A stretch of DNA of 64,000 nucleotides from Thalassoroseus pseudoceratinae (GTDB taxonomy: Bacteria; Planctomycetota; Planctomycetia; Planctomycetales; Planctomycetaceae): NCBI RefSeq assembly GCF_011634775.1, contig NZ_JAALXT010000003.1, positions 744,001 through 808,000 of the forward strand, given 5' to 3'. The position numbers and the translations under genes are program-made. Below are positions 36,254-46,100 of this stretch, one piece after another (the first letter of the stretch is position 1; every line of letters starts with the position of its first letter). The notes beneath the pieces were generated by a model. That model was given only the letters and a program-made list of their open reading frames with translations, searched no databases and was not told the origin of the DNA.

Positions 36254-37189
36254 TCAGACACCTTGGGATTCGAATCGTGGTTGCTGTAGCCGGTAGGCCA
36301 ACAGAATGGCACCGACCAATCCGTACATCATCGCTCCCGGCATCCACATTAGGAAACCGGCAATTTGCTGATCTTCGAGGGGTGTCAATCCCCAGGCCAA
36401 GGAGCGTTGTTCATAAGCGGGATACCACACCTGGGGGGAGAGTGCCATGAAAACTCCCAGAGCCATCGTGTGCAGCAATGTCGTAAATAGGTAGATCACG
36501 CTGGCTCCCCAACTCAAACGCCGCCGACGATCTAGGTCGAGCAGAACCCGCCAAAACAGGAGAGCACTCAAGAAAAACGACAGATGTTGCAGGTCATGAA
36601 TGGCAAGGTGAGTCAATGCCACTTCATAGAATCGAGGTAGATGCCACAACCACAAGATTAAAGCCTGGACCGACCATGCAAACAATGGATTCTTGGAAGC
36701 GGCGGAGAGCTGCCGGCCGAACCGGTAACGACGCCACCAATTGATTCGCCGTCGCCAAAATCTTGGCAAACCGAAGAACATCATCCGGGCCGATGCCCCC
36801 AAGACAAACAGCGGAGCCGCAACCATCATCAACAAGAGATGTTGCAGCATGTGCCCGCTCACAAGTTGCTCGCTGAGCACATCAAGGGGCGTGACGAGGG
36901 CCAGAACAATTGCTAGCACGCCGCCAGCAAACGCCAGTCGCTGGTGTAGCATCTTGGTCGGAAATTGATTCGTGCGGCCGAGTTGATCGAGTTCTCCCCG
37001 ACGGTATAACCAGACGATGACGAGAAGGTTGAGTAAAAGGACGGGATCGGTATTCCAAGTTTCGAGAGCTTGCTCTGGTGGAATGTCTCCTCCTACATCG
37101 GCACGGGCCGTCGTCGGTACGCCGAACAAGAGCCAAATCGCGAAACCTAGTGCCTTGCCAAGGCTTTGATTTGGGATGCATCTTGACAT
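36254..37189 (-). CDS. ctaG: CtaG-type (caa3) cytochrome oxidase assembly protein
   Basis: A 311-residue polytopic membrane protein of the caa3_CtaG family, which helps insert copper into CoxA. The N-terminal signal-like helix (GKALGFAIWLLFGVPTTARA) is followed by about seven helices. Family features are SEQLVSGHMLQHLLLMMVAA with conserved His residues, APLFVLGA, WLWHLPRFYEVAL, and HDLQHLSFFLSALLFWRVLL; the late FLMWMPGAMMYGLVGAIL is also typical. It faces the oxidase operon from the opposite strand, separated only by the Cys-rich protein gene. The start at 37189 puts the hydrophobic segment at the N-terminus; the frame upstream to 37339 is Arg-rich and unlikely. Confidence 0.92.
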   Translation of the reverse strand: MSRCIPNQSLGKALGFAIWLLFGVPTTARADVGGDIPPEQALETWNTDPVLLLNLLVIVWLYRRGELDQLGRTNQFPTKMLHQRLAFAGGVLAIVLALVTPLDVLSEQLVSGHMLQHLLLMMVAAPLFVLGASARMMFFGLPRFWRRRINWWRRYRFGRQLSAASKNPLFAWSVQALILWLWHLPRFYEVALTHLAIHDLQHLSFFLSALLFWRVLLDLDRRRRLSWGASVIYLFTTLLHTMALGVFMALSPQVWYPAYEQRSLAWGLTPLEDQQIAGFLMWMPGAMMYGLVGAILLAYRLQQPRFESQGV

Positions 37190-37752
37190 AATCCGCTCCG
37201 TTGTCGCTCCATGCGACTGGAGCAATTTAAAACATTGGAGTCGCCCTTCTACTAGTCTGGCATATCGCATCTGTCGTCGTCGAATCCTCCTTGAACGGTG
37301 AATGTTCGGCTGCAGCCTCTTCAACAACATCTTGTCCAAATCTGTCAGCCCATGTCATCCATTCTATAGACTTGGGAGTCAGAACATAAACCGTATCGCA
37401 CTCGATGAGCGACTTTGCTGGGCGCAGCGTTTGCAGCCAGCACCAACGGGTATATCACCAAACAAACTTGGTTTGTTAGACAACCCGAGGCCTCAAGGGC
37501 TTGGTGTCTTGGCACCGAGGTGGTGGCTTTGGGACCAATTCGAAATCAGAATTAGAAACGAGTCATGCGATATATGGCAATTCTTCAATCTGGTCTGGAT
37601 CGAGGATTTTCCGACCGACGGTTTGTGCTGGGGCGATCGATAGGCTTCTCTCTTTGCAGTGAAGATGCACCTCCCCCAGGCTTGCAACAGCCCCCCGCTC
37701 AGTTCAACTCCGATCGTCCGACTCACTGCAGACCTTCACCGGATGGAACCCC
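37190..37752. promoter_or_regulatory. divergent intergenic region, ctaG / antiporter
   Basis: About 560 bases between divergent genes, expected to hold both promoters. Short open frames on either strand (for example 37302-37643) lack a ribosome-binding site and family resemblance. No repeat or RNA gene was seen. Confidence 0.35.
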
Positions 37753-38814
37753 ATGATGCGGCTGATTTCATTCCAGCACTTGCCGTTGGTGATGAACGTA
37801 GCAATTTTTGCCGCAGCCGCCGCTGTGATTTGGCTAGCCGGCTTTCGATTGTCGATCTATGCCGATGCGATCGCGGAACGCAAACAACTCGGTCGGGCCT
37901 TTGTGGGCACGTTGTTGCTGGGAGTGGCAACCTCATTACCGGAGATCGCCACAAGCATCACCGCGGCGTCTCTGGGAAACGCGACACTCGCGGCCAGCAA
38001 TTTGATGGGCGGTGTGGCCACACAAGTCGCGGTGCTCGCCGTGGTCGATTGGTTCTTTGTACGCGGTGCGTTGACGTTCTTTTCTCCGAAACCGGTTCTA
38101 TTGCTCAGCGGTGTGCTCTTGATGATGCAGATTTCCCTCGCGTTGGCCGCCATGGCCGCTGGGGAGTTCTTCTCGCTGCTGGGAATTGGTCTGTGGCCGG
38201 CGATCTTGCTGGGCACTTATGTCATGTTTGTGTTTTCGCTTTATCGGTACGAAGGGCGGGACCGATGGGCCGCTGTGGATATTCCGGATGCGGCTTATGA
38301 GGAGCAGGTCTCGCAGATCGACCAGAGCCGATACCAAGACTTCGCGTTCGCTCAACTCGTGTTTCGGTTTCTGTTTTACGCTGGTCTGATCGTGATTGCG
38401 GGTTGGGCAGTCTCGACGAGCGCCGATGCACTGGCGGAACAGACGGGTCTGGGAAGCGGATTCGTGGGGGCCACCATACTGGCCATTGCCACATCCCTTC
38501 CGGAAATCAGCACGACATTGGGAGCCGTGCGGGTCGGTGCCTACACGATGGCGATTGCCAACATTTTCGGCACCAACACACTCGAAGTCGGTCTTCTGTT
38601 TGTTGCGGACATCGCCTACCGCGACGGCTTGATGATCGAACAAGTCGATCGAGCGGCCCAGTTCGTGGCTGCACTCGGTGCCCTGGTGACGGGAATCTAT
38701 CTTTGGGGGCTGCTAGAACGCCAAAACAATACCATCCTTGGTATGGGTGTGGACTCCGCCCTCGTACTCGTGGCTTGGCTCATAGGAATGATCGGACTGC
38801 ATTTTCTTACCTAG
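37753..38814 (+). CDS. Na+/Ca2+ exchanger-type (CaCA) cation antiporter
   Basis: A 353-residue membrane antiporter of the CaCA superfamily with about ten helices. Both inverted alpha-repeats are present: LLLGVATSLPEIATSITAAS with NATLAASNLMGG in the first half, and ILAIATSLPEISTTLGAVRV with TMAIANIFGTN in the second. The ion-binding Glu of each 'ATSLPE' is conserved. It would exchange Ca2+ or another cation against Na+ or H+. The hydrophilic loop between halves (about 165-205) is longer and acidic. The first codons are ATGATG; either Met could start. It is alone in its direction and is followed by a long inverted repeat and decayed genes. Confidence 0.9.
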   Translation: MMRLISFQHLPLVMNVAIFAAAAAVIWLAGFRLSIYADAIAERKQLGRAFVGTLLLGVATSLPEIATSITAASLGNATLAASNLMGGVATQVAVLAVVDWFFVRGALTFFSPKPVLLLSGVLLMMQISLALAAMAAGEFFSLLGIGLWPAILLGTYVMFVFSLYRYEGRDRWAAVDIPDAAYEEQVSQIDQSRYQDFAFAQLVFRFLFYAGLIVIAGWAVSTSADALAEQTGLGSGFVGATILAIATSLPEISTTLGAVRVGAYTMAIANIFGTNTLEVGLLFVADIAYRDGLMIEQVDRAAQFVAALGALVTGIYLWGLLERQNNTILGMGVDSALVLVAWLIGMIGLHFLT

Positions 38815-38856
38815 TGGTTGTACAAACCTGTCAACTCAGTTTTCGACAACCACTAG
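38811..38856. repeat. 11-bp perfect inverted repeat at antiporter stop codon
   Basis: CTAGTGGTTGT (38811-38821) and ACAACCACTAG (38846-38856) are exact reverse complements around a 24-base spacer, and the left arm includes the stop codon. It could fold into a transcript 3' hairpin, but there is no T run after it, so it may instead be the relic of a mobile element end. Confidence 0.55.
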
Positions 38857-38946
38857 CGAATAGTCGCCGAGCGTCGACAAGGATATTCTCACTTACGAAG
38901 TCGATAGAAACCGGTACGTCTACAGAGCGCGAGTGACTCGGCAGCG

Positions 38947-39790
38947 ATGGGCTTCGACGCGACAGATCTCACGATGACATTCAATTTCCTTGTGGGCATG
39001 ACGTTCCGCGGAACGTGTGTGGCTGCCATGATCTTGCTGCTAGTCTTGATTTTGCGGAATCAGATTCGCCCACAGATTCGGTACCTCATTCTTTTCCTGG
39101 CTGTTCTACGACGTGCAGTGCCGATTGTTCGGACAAGCGGACTCAGTCTCTTCAACGTGAGTTCACAGACTTGATTTGCAACCGACAAGACTCAAGAACC
39201 GATTCGTACGGTTGCGTCCTCCGTGAAACAAAACGTGGCTCCGTCTAGCAAACCGTCGGTTGCTGAACCGTTTTCAGACCCTGACTCAGTCGTAGCCACA
39301 ACTCTACCTGCTAAGGACACAATCGAACCACCATCAAACGACGAAATTGCCTCCTCGGATCCCCCGATCGATGTAATTCAGCGACGAGAACTCAACGCAC
39401 CAATCGTCCTCGCCAGCCAAGATGTTCCGTTTTGGCAGGTCATTCTGCTCGCGATTTCTTGTTTGGGCACTGGGTTGATCTTGTGTCGAACTTTCGTCGC
39501 GACGAGACGGTGGAAAACCATCCTCGCTCGTGCCACGTAGAACTCCATCTTTCAAGCCTCCGCGAACGAGTTACTGAAGGAAATGACCGTCCGGCGGCCG
39601 GTGCGTGTCGTCACATCGTACGACCGCGATCAGCCCGGCCTTTCCGGAATTTTAAGGCCGGTCATCGTTCTTCCCCTGTGGTTTCGCGAACTATCCGCTA
39701 GAGATGCCCGGCTACTTCTGCGACACGAATTGACTCGTCTGCGACGGTTCGATGATTGGGTGATTCGATTCTCGCATCGACGATGCCGAG
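38947..39790 (+). pseudogene. M56 (BlaR1-like) peptidase, inactivated
   Basis: One reading frame from ATG 38947 encodes the plan of a membrane M56/BlaR1-like peptidase interrupted by two stop codons. The first part has membrane helices (RGTCVAAMILLLVLILRNQI) and ends at TGA 39172-39174. The frame then continues through a Pro/Ser linker and another helix (VILLAISCLGTGLILCR) to TAG 39538-39540, and again into RPVRVVTSYDRDQPGLSGIL, PVIVLPLWFRELSARDARLL and RHELTRLRRFDDW. The zinc motif HExxH reads HELTR, so the second His is lost too. The gene is then cut off by an alcohol dehydrogenase fragment on the other strand. The lack of frameshifts between stops suggests fairly recent decay. Confidence 0.82.
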
Positions 39791-40100
39791 GGCTCGAGCA
39801 TGACTTTCATCCAGCCGGTTTGTCGATCATCGAAAGTCTGATACGCATCAATTGCTGACGTCATAGGCTCGTCATGTGTCGGAATCAATGTGGGACGCAC
39901 CGCAACACCACGCACGAGTTCCACGATGTGGGGACTGTAGCGGCGATGGTGACAATTCCCCATTTTGATGGTGAGGTTTCTCATCATCGCTCGGCCGATT
40001 GGGAAGGTTCGGTGTGTCGGTGGATACACGTCAATGACGCCTAGAGTGCCTGCTTCCGCCAGTGAGCCGATCACAATGGGAGATTCGTCGCGGGCCATCC
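39785..40100 (-). pseudogene. 3' fragment of zinc-dependent alcohol dehydrogenase
   Basis: On the minus strand lies the C-terminal part of a medium-chain zinc-dependent alcohol/formaldehyde dehydrogenase: EAGTLGVIDVYPPTHRTFPI, then RAMMRNLTIKMGNCHHRRY, HIVELVRGVAVRPTLIPTH and SAIDAYQTFDDRQTGWMKVM. The catalytic and Rossmann N-terminal two thirds are missing, and the frame runs on into sequence antisense to the M56 relic. It is a truncated copy with no function as an enzyme. The junction with the M56 relic lies near 39790. Confidence 0.78.
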
Positions 40101-40220
40101 CCGACCGTTATTGGGGAGTTCTCCCGTACCCTGTGACAATGCGATCTTTTACGGTGAGGCAACATCTCGCTTCCCTGTGGGGCGAGGCCTGCTTGAACCC
40201 TTGCTAAAGGAGACCGTACG

Positions 40221-41456
40221 ATGACGGACCGCGACCGACAGGAACTGACCCGTCGAGGATTTTTGGCGGCCACCGGAAGTGGATTGGCCGCGGGAGCCGC
40301 CCACGCAGCCCAAGATTCTCAAGAGGGGCAAGATCACGGTGACGACGAGCGAACGGTGGAACTGGACAACCCGCAAGTCGGGCAGCCGGTGAGTCAAACC
40401 GCTCGGGCTCAAGACGGTCAGCCGGTGGTTCCTGGGGCGTCTCCAAAAAAGCTCGGCTACTGTATTGTCGGACTGGGCAAGTTTGCTGTGGGGCAGATTC
40501 TGCCAGCTTTCAAAGAATGCCAACATGCCAAGCCGGTGGCTGTCGTCAGTGGCGACCGCAAGAAAGCCGAGGCCATCGCCAATCACTACGGCATCCCGCA
40601 AAAAGGCATCTATAACTACGACAACTATGATTCCATCCGGGACAATCCCGACATTGATATTGTCTACATCATCCTGCCGAACGCTCTGCACGCCGAGTAC
40701 ACCATCCGCGCCCACGAAGCCGGCAAGCACGTTCTCTGTGAAAAGCCGATGGCTACGACCGTTAAAGACTGCGAAGAAATGATCGCAGCTGCCAAGAAGG
40801 CGGACAAGAAGTTGATGATCGCCTATCGCGTTCAATACGAACCGTACAACATGCAGGCCATCGAGTGGTCTCGCGAAGAGAAGTATGGGCCGATCAATTT
40901 CATTGTGTCGGATACGGTCCTCGATGTGGGTGGCCCGAATCAGTGGCGGCTGGACCCGGCGCTTGCCGGTGGCGGTTCGCTGGTCGACATCGGCATCTAT
41001 AGCCTTAACGCCACCCGCTACTTGACCGGCGAAGAACCGGTCGAGATCAACGCCATCGCTTACCAAGACAAGAGCGATCCCCGCTTCACCGAAGTCGAAC
41101 AACGAATCGCTTTTCAACTCCGATTCCCGAGCGGCGTGCTGGCGAATTGCACCTCTGCTTATGGCACCCATCAGGTGAACCGCTACATGGTGATGTGCAA
41201 AGAGGGATGGTACAAGCTGGACCCGGCCACGACGTACACCGGTCATCGCCTATTCCACGGCACTCAAGACCGCGAGGAACAACTCTTCCTGCCGCACGTC
41301 AGTCACTTCGCCGCCGAGATGGATCATCTGTCGCAGGCGATCAAGAACAATCAACCGGTCAAAACACCAGGCGAGGACGGGCTCAAAGACGTGAAATACA
41401 TCCGCCAAATCTATGAAGCCGCCCGCACGGGAAAAACAATTAAACTGAGTTCCTAA
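40221..41456 (+). CDS. Tat-exported glucose-fructose oxidoreductase-like protein
   Basis: A 411-residue Gfo/Idh/MocA oxidoreductase, close in architecture to glucose-fructose oxidoreductase. The Tat motif is LTRRGFLAATGSG (residues 9-21). A hydrophilic linker of about 50 residues, rich in Gln and Asp, leads into the Rossmann fold GYCIVGLGKFAVGQILPAF. The EKP motif lies in HVLCEKPMATT, the later catalytic region in WRLDPALAGGGSLVDIGIYS with Asp and nearby Tyr. GFOR-type enzymes keep NADP tightly bound and transfer hydride between sugars in the periplasm, which would fit export. The ATG at 40221 has AAAGGAG upstream. It is isolated among decayed genes, but the frame is fully intact. Confidence 0.92.
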   Translation: MTDRDRQELTRRGFLAATGSGLAAGAAHAAQDSQEGQDHGDDERTVELDNPQVGQPVSQTARAQDGQPVVPGASPKKLGYCIVGLGKFAVGQILPAFKECQHAKPVAVVSGDRKKAEAIANHYGIPQKGIYNYDNYDSIRDNPDIDIVYIILPNALHAEYTIRAHEAGKHVLCEKPMATTVKDCEEMIAAAKKADKKLMIAYRVQYEPYNMQAIEWSREEKYGPINFIVSDTVLDVGGPNQWRLDPALAGGGSLVDIGIYSLNATRYLTGEEPVEINAIAYQDKSDPRFTEVEQRIAFQLRFPSGVLANCTSAYGTHQVNRYMVMCKEGWYKLDPATTYTGHRLFHGTQDREEQLFLPHVSHFAAEMDHLSQAIKNNQPVKTPGEDGLKDVKYIRQIYEAARTGKTIKLSS

Positions 41457-41584
41457 TGCCTTGGAGATCGTTCAAGAATCGAGCCACCGCGTATGGCTGA
41501 CCAAAATTTACCGTTGCTGCGAATCTTTGAGAACTGCGGTGAGCCGAAATTGGTCTTCGGAAATCGGAGAACTCAGCTCCGGTC

Positions 41585-41975
41585 TTGCAAGTGTTGGCTC
41601 GGCGAGGAAGGGTGGAGCGGTTCGTTTCGCCGCACTGGTACCAGTTGTCGTTTGATGTCAGCCACAAACAGATCACCATGGCTGGGGCCGTCGTCGACCA
41701 GCGGAGCAATCAGTCCTCGCGTCGCCAACCTGGCGAGGATCGACACCTCCTTGCATTCGTCGGCAGCGATAGCGATCTTCCCGGATGTCTTCTCGGTCCT
41801 GCTTGGCCGCCGTCTTGTCCTGTTCGCTGTACTCCTGCTTCACTCGCCGAACCCACGACTGGCTGCAACTGTACTTCAACGCAATCGCCTTGGTTCCCAT
41901 CGCCGCCTCGGCATCCGCGAGAACCTCCACCGCCGCCCCGTGGTAGACAACATCGACCAACTCCCTCATGACAAA
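41585..41975 (-). pseudogene. IS630-family transposase remnant
   Basis: Two fragments of an IS630-type transposase lie on the minus strand in different frames. The upstream one is the helix-turn-helix region (EVLADAEAAMGTKAIALKYS and CSQSWVRRVKQEYSEQDKTA). The downstream one is part of the catalytic domain (LIAPLVDDGPSHGDLFVADI, KRQLVPV). The intervening sequence and the DDE active site are gone, so it is a deletion remnant. It lies between the second Gfo/Idh gene and the DUF1559 gene, in a 780-base stretch with no intact gene. Confidence 0.75.
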
Positions 41976-42240
41976 CGGAACATTGATCAGAACAACGACT
42001 TCAATGTCACGGCGCAGGGGCTGAACGAAACGCGCTCTAACCGCAAATTCTGAGAAAAATTGCCACAACCGCTTGACCAGGGTTTTTCGGTTGCCTACCG
42101 TGTAGATGCACTTTTTGTGCAAATACATTCTCAGTCCAAGTGCCAATGAATCACTTATGCTGCGAACGCAGGGTGACTGGGAGTAGTATCCTTCTGGACA
42201 ACCGTCGAGGCCGTCATTCGCGACACGTGGCGGTCAGTTC

Positions 42241-43032
42241 ATGCGGGTCGTGATTCATTCTCAATCGGATGGAGCAATTCTTGTGGTGACGAAGCTTGTC
42301 AACGGGAAGTCTGGGCGGTCGGTGAAGACGGCCGGGTTTACGTTGATTGAATTGCTAGTCGTGATCGCGATCATCGCTGTGCTGTTGGCGCTTATACTTC
42401 CGGCTGTTCAGAAGGCGCGTGAGGCTGCGCGGCGGACCCAATGCGCCAATAATTTGAAGCAGATTGGGATCGCCATTCATCAGTTTTGCGAAACGAACAA
42501 GGGTGACTTCCCAATCTCGGCACACGCGACGTCTGACCTGGAATCCACCTGGATCTACACGCTGGGGCCGTATCTGGAAAATGTCGACAAGATCCGCATT
42601 TGTCCCGAAGACCCTCAGGGTCAAGAACGCATGGAGAACAAGGGCACGAGCTATGTCCTGAACGAATACCTGTGTGTGCCAGGAGACAATGCAGCGTTGA
42701 AGCTCAACCACATCCAAGCCACCTCGCGAACCATCATCGTCTTCACCGGTTCGGATGCCAAAGGGACGGCGACAACCGAGGACCACACCCACTCCCGAAA
42801 TTGGTTCAAGACGCCCACTAGTCAGACGTGGAGTCGGATTCTCGTCGATATCCAGCCCGACCGATTCAGCGGCGCCGCGCCCGGCACGCCCGCGGACCAG
42901 CGGACGTCGGGCTATGCGAACTACCTGTTTGTCGATGGCCACGTTCAGTTAATTCCCGCCTCCACCGTCAAGCAGTGGGCGGATGAACAGACGAACTTTG
43001 CACTTCCGAATGGATGTCCGCAAGTGGAATGA
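42241..43032 (+). CDS. DUF1559 prepilin-like protein
   Basis: A 263-residue prepilin-like protein of the planctomycete DUF1559 (SBP_bac_10) family. The type IV pilin-like signal is [20 protein letters not shown] with cleavage expected after the Gly, followed by the highly conserved [20 protein letters not shown]. The C-terminal family motif of the H-X9-DG type appears as [17 protein letters not shown]. It should be processed by a prepilin peptidase and packed into a pseudopilus or surface fibre. It lies 140 bases upstream of the giant His-rich surface protein in the same direction, and a second DUF1559 gene stands on the far side of that protein. The N-terminal 30 residues before the signal are unusually long. 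Confidence 0.9.
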   Translation: MRVVIHSQSDGAILVVTKLVNGKSGRSVKTAGFTLIELLVVIAIIAVLLALILPAVQKAREAARRTQCANNLKQIGIAIHQFCETNKGDFPISAHATSDLESTWIYTLGPYLENVDKIRICPEDPQGQERMENKGTSYVLNEYLCVPGDNAALKLNHIQATSRTIIVFTGSDAKGTATTEDHTHSRNWFKTPTSQTWSRILVDIQPDRFSGAAPGTPADQRTSGYANYLFVDGHVQLIPASTVKQWADEQTNFALPNGCPQVE

Positions 43033-43174
43033 CGAAAGACGGAACGGATGCAGCCTAACAGCAGGATGCCGCAAAGACGTTGATTGCATCACACGTCGTC
43101 GGAAGGGCCATTCGACGATTTGCCAAATGTCGATCCATTTATTCGCACTCTTAAATATAGTTGGGATCCTGGAA

Positions 43175-46100
43175 ATGCTGAACGGTTTTAAAAAATTCCT
43201 GCATGGCCTGCGGAGTACACCCGTCAATCGCCAATCGCGTCGGCCCAAGAAACGGGATCGGCGTCGCGTGGGATATCGCTCAGCGGTCGAGGCTCTCGAG
43301 ACCCGAACACTCCTGACCCCAACGCTCGTCGAGTATCTAGCCAACGAGCACGTCGACATCAATATCCAGCACTCGGGAACGGATTGGTCGCTCGGTCCGC
43401 GGAACTCGGACCAAATTCCGGCAACTCAGTTCGAGAATGACGAAGCTGTTCTTTATGTGGGGTCGCCTTCCGCAACGTCGCGGCCGGGCGGATCGGGATT
43501 CGATTTCATCGGCGTGGAATCCGGCGAGACGTTCTACCTGCTGCCACAAAACCAAGATTCTGACTTGCTGTATCTTGGTTTCGCAGGCTACGGGTTGGAT
43601 AGTTCTATCGACCGTTATAATCCGTCAACGGAGTCAAAGGGACGTGTGTCTGGCAACGCTCGCTGGGCCAAGGCGACATTGACTGACGTAAGGCATACCA
43701 ACTCGGATGGGACGACTGGCGACGGTGATTTCTCGATGTGGCAATCGGGATCGTTCGGCGACGCTGACGTCTTCATATCCTCTTACGACGACGGAATTGA
43801 CAACCCAAATTCCGATGGCCTGGATACGACCGATGGCATATCGGCCGATGATGCAATGTGGATCATTGCCGGTGGGCATTCGCATTATAATTTTGGGTTC
43901 ACAGAGCCTGGTCGATACGAAATTGATGTAAAGCTGTCCGCGTATTTCGGGGATGACGGAACGGCCAACTCTTCAACCCCCAATTTATCGGGGTTTGACG
44001 AGAGCGAAGATATTACAATCTTCTTCTCGGTGCAAAGTGCCGGGCAGGTTGAGTTCGAAAACACTTCCTACTCCGTAGACGAAGACGCGGGCACGGCTTC
44101 GATTGATGTCATTCGTACCGGAGGTAGCGACGGCCGAATCACGGTAGACTATGCCACCAGCGACGGAACGGCGACTGCTGACAGCGATTACACATCTGCT
44201 TCCGGGACTTTGGTCTTCCTAGACGGCGAAACCCGCAAGACGATCACAGTTCCGATTTTGGATGATGTCGTCGGTGAAGGAAATGAAACGGTCAACCTGG
44301 CTCTTTCATCGCCAATGCCCGAGAACCTCAACGAGTACTATCAGGTTGTCGAAGCGGACGCTAACGGGTTGATTGGCACGAATGCCTCCGCGGTGTTGAC
44401 GATTGTCGAAAATGTTCTCGCGCCGACGATTTCCGATGTCGCCGATCAGCAGACGGACGAGGATACATCTACCGGAACGATTGCGTTCACCGTCGGTGAT
44501 AGCGATTCGTCGCTAGAGTCGCTTGTTGTCACCGCAATCTCCTCGAATCAATCACTCGTTCCAGATGGCAACATTGTTCTTGGCGGCAGCGGCGCGAATC
44601 GAACGGTGAACGTCAATCCTGCGTTGAATCAGTTTGGCGTTGCTACGATCACTCTGACGGTGGAAGACGAAGACGGTTTGATTGCCACCGACACCTTTGA
44701 TCTGACCGTGACGTCGGTGAATGACCTGCCCACGATCTCCGATGTCGGAAATCAATCCATCGACGAAAACACTTCGACCAACGCCATCCCGTTCGCCGTG
44801 GGGGACGTCGAAACTTCGGCTTCCGCCCTCACGGTGACGGCTAGTTCGTCCAACCCATCGTTGGTTCCCATTGGCAACATTGTGTTCGGCGGCAGCGGCG
44901 CGAATCGAACAGTCACTGTGTCGCCGGCAACTGACCAGTCGGGCAGCACAACGATCACGTTGACGGTCACCGACGCCAATGGCGGTATGGCCAGCGACAC
45001 GTTCGTCGTGAACGTCAATTCCGCCAATACCTCTCCGACAATCTCTGATGTTGACAACCAGTCGACTGACGAAAATACGCCGACTGCGGCAATTCCGTTT
45101 ACAGTGGACGACGCAGAGACCGCTGTTGGTTCACTTGTTGTGACCGCGTCCTCATCGAATATGACCCTAGTTCCAAATGGGAACATCGTGCTTGGGGGTA
45201 GTGGAGCCAACCGGACCGTGACGATCACGCCGGCGGCCGATCAGACTGGCTCGACGACCATCACGTTAACGGTTGATGACGGCGAAGGCGCCACGGCGAC
45301 GGATACGTTCACCCTCACGGTCGGAACGGCCAGCAGTGGGACGATGGCAATCGCGGACGCCTACACGGTAACGTCGGGAAATGCGGTGCAAGGCAACGTG
45401 TTGTTTAACGATGTTGTGGCGATGGGCGTGATGCCAATGGTGAGCGAAGCGATGACACCCGCTCACGGCAGCTTGCAACTGAATGCCGACGGCACCTTTA
45501 CCTACACGCCCGACGGCACATTCGACGGCACCGATTCCTTCAGCTACTCCCTAGACGACGGCACCACAGAAACCGAAGCGACTGTGACCATCACAGCGGC
45601 CGCGTTGCCGCAGGGCGAGGTGCTCAGTGAAGGGCATGCCGATATTCTGATCAATTACCACGAAGATCACTGGGACTTCACGGTTCTCGGCGAAGACGAT
45701 CACGACCACGAGGAAGACGATCACGACCACGAGGAAGACGATCACGACCACGAGCATGGGGAAGGTCTGCACTTCGACGAGGTTATCATTCACGGGGGAA
45801 CGAATGCCGGGATTGCGAGACCGGAAGATGCGGCGTTCGACTTCACCGGCGTGGCGTCTGGTGAGACGTTGTATGTGCTGCCTCAGTCTGAAATGCCAGA
45901 ACTTCCCTTCGTGGGCTTGAACACTGAAGACGTCGAGGCCGACACCTTTGTGGACAACGAATTGTCCCTGCAATTGTTGGCAGTTGATGGCCCTGGCGAA
46001 TTCTCGCTCTGGCAAACGGATTCATTCGGTAGCCCCGACGTTTTCTTCGCCACGACCGATGGGATCACCGACGCCGATGGTGTCGTGCTGCCCGAAGGAA

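Noticed and set aside
36254-36290. GATTCGAATC near the end of ctaG as a second copy of the tRNA 3' end
   Set aside because: Only about eight bases match the T arm and the acceptor sequence is absent, so it is not an attachment site.
37302-37643. Open frame between ctaG and the antiporter gene
   Set aside because: Trp/Cys/Arg-rich composition typical of non-coding frames and no start context.
39172-39174. TGA in the M56 frame as a possible selenocysteine codon
   Set aside because: M56 peptidases carry no Sec at this place, there is a second stop (TAG) later, and the zinc motif is also broken, so decay is the simpler reading.
39223-39540. Separate small gene between the two stops of the M56 relic
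   Set aside because: It is in the same frame as the flanking parts and reads as the linker and helix of the peptidase.
45692-45754. CRISPR-like repeats
   Set aside because: Units are directly adjacent without spacers and encode EDDHDHE in frame within a long gene.
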